DNA from: Tachypleus tridentatus
Lineage: Eukaryota; Arthropoda; Merostomata; Xiphosura; Limulidae
Assembly (NCBI RefSeq): GCF_004210375.1
Contig: NW_027467782.1
Coordinates: 28,251,276-28,315,275 of the forward strand
Direction of reading: 5' to 3'
DNA: 64,000 nucleotides
A program made the translations under genes and the position numbers. This document shows positions 61,103 to 64,000 of the stretch, in pieces. Under the pieces are notes generated by a model. That model saw only the letters and a list, made by a program, of their open reading frames with translations, made no database searches and was not told where the DNA came from. Each line of letters begins with the position of its first letter. Positions within the stretch are counted from its first letter, which is position 1.

Positions 61103-61450
61103 TTTACCTCTTTCTACAAATTTCTCTAGTAAGGGACAAACACAAATTACAAATATATTGTTTCTGCTTTATAAGAAGTAGAAATACAACATAAACAAAT
61201 CTCTTTGCCAGATTTTACAGAAGTGTACTGTTACACAAGATATAACTTATAACAGAAACTGAAATTAACACTTCCATAACTGGTTACAGAAGATATAACA
61301 CAGAAACTGAACTTGTAACCATAATATAACTAGGAATATATATATGCACCATAACAGTGATAGTACCTAATGTAGCTTCACAAGACTTGGCATACAGTAT
61401 GCAACTCCTTTGCAGACAAAAGAATTGTTATTTTCGAGTATGTATTTTTA

Positions 61451-61687
61451 TTAACATTTTTCCATAAGTATATGGAGTAAGATGATTAACTGGTCCAAAT
61501 GCAAAGTGATTTTCATGTTAAAAATATTGTTGTCATCTGAAACTTTCCAAACTTTATTTGCATAATCTCTGAAATTTTCTAAATCAGTGTGAAATGATTT
61601 GTTTTCAGAGACATTTTGTATTACCTCTTTTATTTTCTCTACCATGACACTATACTGGGTTGGTGGACTTAACTGACCTCCCTACCT
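61451..61687 (-). CDS. possible C-terminal coding exon of an unrecognised gene
   Basis: On the minus strand a pyrimidine-containing tract ending in tag (about 61688) is followed by an open frame reading QLSPPTQYSVMVEKIKEVIQ, a charged middle (ENFRDYANKVWKVSDDN) and LHLDQLIILLHILMEKC before TAA. The residue mix is protein-like (amphipathic, mixed charge) and an AATAAA overlaps the stop codon. The ORF from its internal ATG is only 64 codons, so I treat it as the last exon of a gene whose remaining exons lie to the right, beyond or inside the N gap. I do not recognise the family. A 58-bp tandem array begins about 350 bp downstream of the stop. Could be chance. Confidence 0.35.
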
Positions 61688-62122
61688 TCATATAAAGTTA
61701 AGAAATAAACCTCAATTACATTTTTTTTCTGGAATGATATAAAGTTGTAATGGAATACTAGAACTGTTTATTTTCAATACCTTATAGCTTGTAACAGTAT
61801 ACATCTACTAATACATAATGTTATTGTTTATTGCCCCTTGAATGGTATAATGTATAATCCAGTATGGGTGATTTTTTTGATTTGTTTTAATTGTGTATCA
61901 GTTCTAGTAATTTAGGACTCAGCACATGAAACAAAACAGAAACTCAACATATTAAGAAACCAAATAAACACAGCCACAAAGCTATGTTCACCTGATAAAA
62001 TTAATGATGAAATCAACAAAATAAAACAGCACTTCATCAACAAATTTCCTCAAAAAACTGTTAAAAATTATACTCGCACACACTAGATCAACAAAAGAGA
62101 CAAACATTAGTAAATCCCAATA

Positions 62123-62622
62123 NNNNNNNNNNNNNNNNNNNNNNNNNNNNNNNNNNNNNNNNNNNNNNNNNNNNNNNNNNNNNNNNNNNNNNNNNNNNNN
62201 NNNNNNNNNNNNNNNNNNNNNNNNNNNNNNNNNNNNNNNNNNNNNNNNNNNNNNNNNNNNNNNNNNNNNNNNNNNNNNNNNNNNNNNNNNNNNNNNNNNN
62301 NNNNNNNNNNNNNNNNNNNNNNNNNNNNNNNNNNNNNNNNNNNNNNNNNNNNNNNNNNNNNNNNNNNNNNNNNNNNNNNNNNNNNNNNNNNNNNNNNNNN
62401 NNNNNNNNNNNNNNNNNNNNNNNNNNNNNNNNNNNNNNNNNNNNNNNNNNNNNNNNNNNNNNNNNNNNNNNNNNNNNNNNNNNNNNNNNNNNNNNNNNNN
62501 NNNNNNNNNNNNNNNNNNNNNNNNNNNNNNNNNNNNNNNNNNNNNNNNNNNNNNNNNNNNNNNNNNNNNNNNNNNNNNNNNNNNNNNNNNNNNNNNNNNN
62601 NNNNNNNNNNNNNNNNNNNNNN
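62123..62622. other. assembly gap of 500 N
   Basis: Exactly 500 unknown bases, the length often used as a placeholder for a gap of unknown size. Frames running through it are not real. Confidence 0.98.
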
Positions 62623-62814
62623 GAAGCCAGATTTGGAAACTGAACAACACAAATGTAGCATAAACTGTTTCGGGGGTTTTTGGACTTTACTTGAAGAGAA
62701 AGCAGTCAGTACATGAAATAATTTTCTAAAAAGTATAAAAGAATTATGTTTAGAGAACTAGTTTAAAATATTTTAAAACAAAATTTTGATTTCATTTGAT
62801 TATATCACAGGTAT

Positions 62815-62887
62815 GATGTGAGGAAGATGGACTTTGTTTTGAGTGTGCACAGAGCCAGAAAAAGTAACCAACTGAGTGAGTGAGTGA
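62815..62887 (+). other. weak candidate coding exon
   Basis: After the AG in ttatatcacag an open frame reads YDVRKMDFVLSVHRARKSNQ then LSE and TGA. It is short and protein-like, but nothing else supports it, and the following ATGs and stops are consistent with chance. Confidence 0.15.
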
Positions 62888-63710
62888 AAAGCAGTTGAGA
62901 GAGAGGTGTATCACTCTGCCCATTTTAAGCTCAGTTGAGGGACTCCTCAAATGTTCCTGGGCAGAAAAGGTGAACATGGGAATGAAGCAAAATTGGTGCA
63001 AGTCATTATAATTTTATCAAGAACAAGTAGCACATATAAACAATATATATGGAGTTTTACACCAATACAATACAGTTACTGTCTGAAGTTATCAAAAATT
63101 TATTCCTTTTGTTCATTAAACTTTCTATGTAAACTTAATTTCACAGTATAAACCTATTGAACTGAGCTGATTGTATGGTATTACACATATTGTTGATAAA
63201 GTAGTGAGATACTACAGTATCTTAAAATCTGGAGGTGATGGACAAATTCTGATTACGTGTCTGAAACCAAAACTATTTAATTACCAAATAATCACTTGAG
63301 TTTTCTAATGTAGCAAATGATTTGTTATGCAGTGTTACCTAGAACATTGTTTAGGGCAAATTTGTGTTATAAAGATAAAAAGTTTGTTTGTTTTTTTACT
63401 TTACAATGGTGTGTTTATACTTTATATTTTATAATGCATGCTTTTGTACCAATTGCAATGTTTATTTATTGATGAAAAATGTATAACTACCTTTCAAGTT
63501 GTTTCAGAAATAAAATTATTGCTTAAAATACAAGTTTCAAATAATGCAACATTTTTTTAAAGGGTCTTATTTTTCTTAGGTAGGTCTTGTTCAGTCTTGT
63601 GAATGAAAAGGATTTGTACAATTTTAATAATATAATTTACTAATTTTTTAAAATATTAATTTGACCTATCCATACTTTTAGTGTGAATTAATGTTCTTTA
63701 CTCCCTTAAG

Positions 63711-63787
63711 GGTGAGAGAAGCAGACAAGAAGAAGTTGGTAGAAACTGCCCTAAAACATATCAGACAGTTAACATCAAACAGTGATT
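63711..63787 (+). CDS. possible terminal exon (VREADKKKLVETALKHIRQL)
   Basis: A good acceptor (ttctttactcccttaag, ending 63710) precedes a short frame reading VREADKKKLVETALKHIRQL then TSNSD and TAG. The helical, lysine-rich pattern looks like a protein C-terminus, and an AATAAA-type signal follows near 63970. No other exon of the gene is identified; a candidate promoter for a plus-strand gene lies near 52.6 kb. I do not recognise the family. Confidence 0.35.
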
Positions 63788-64000
63788 AGTATAATTGTAC
63801 TTAATTCTTCCCTTTGTTACATATTTTGGTTTCCTATAATTACTGGCTTGATGGAAAGTATCCATTCAGTTTTTTGTGTGTTTTATGAATTAGTAAAATG
63901 TGACTGTTCAATGTCAAGAACATTGATATCAATTATTCTGAGAAGTGACTGTACCAGGCTTTCAGTTAACATTAATAAAATATAAAGATTCTTATTATTA

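Noticed and set aside
61988-62661. ORFs of 184 and 220 codons
   Set aside because: They consist almost entirely of the 500-N gap.

Overview
This is a eukaryotic, AT-rich, intron-bearing and repeat-dense window; nothing in it looks prokaryotic. Split exons with GT/AG borders, kilobase-scale introns, tRNA-derived SINEs, I/Jockey-type LINE pieces and relics of mariner, Tigger/pogo, piggyBac and hAT transposons point to an invertebrate, most likely an arthropod. My best guess is a chelicerate such as a horseshoe crab. That is an inference from the SINE style and from two decaying intron-bearing gene copies, which would suit an anciently duplicated genome; no species can be proved from the sequence alone.

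Layout. 0-5.9 kb: degenerate ORFs, two minisatellites, and the 3' half of a LINE (reverse transcriptase end, RNase H, 3' UTR). 5.9-22.6 kb, + strand: seven consecutive exons of the FAT domain of ATR, the DNA-damage checkpoint kinase. Splice sites and exon phases are kept, but there is one frameshift and two in-frame TGA codons, and no kinase exon was recognised downstream. Its introns hold SINEs, retroelement debris, a hAT-like repeat and members of a dispersed repeat family. 25.8-30.3 kb: a transposon graveyard with piggyBac (-), LINE ORF1 (-), mariner (+) and a Tigger inserted into the mariner. 31-37 kb: SINE fragments and two minisatellites. 37.7-39.9 kb: a CpG-rich hAT end joined to a second Tigger copy. 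41.2-41.8 kb: a hAT MITE with target-site duplication.

42.9-47.1 kb, - strand: four consecutive 3' exons of OGDH (2-oxoglutarate dehydrogenase E1) with a lost acceptor AG, a premature TAG, a scrambled segment and an early TAA. 47.3-52.4 kb: a SINE cluster including a close inverted pair. Among it lies the only long intact ORF, a 252-codon intronless minus-strand gene (50956-51714) with a BTB/T1-like N-terminus and no family I can name. About 52.6 kb: a possible plus-strand promoter (paired CCAAT boxes, ATGGCGGC). 53.9-54.5 kb: a second LINE 3' end. 60.6-61.1 kb: a 58-bp tandem array just past a possible terminal coding exon (-). 62123-62622: a 500-N assembly gap. 63.7 kb: a possible terminal exon (+).

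The genes do not form a pathway. The most coherent story is of two unrelated housekeeping genes (ATR, OGDH), each present as an unprocessed decaying copy, in a region steadily filled by transposons and minisatellites.
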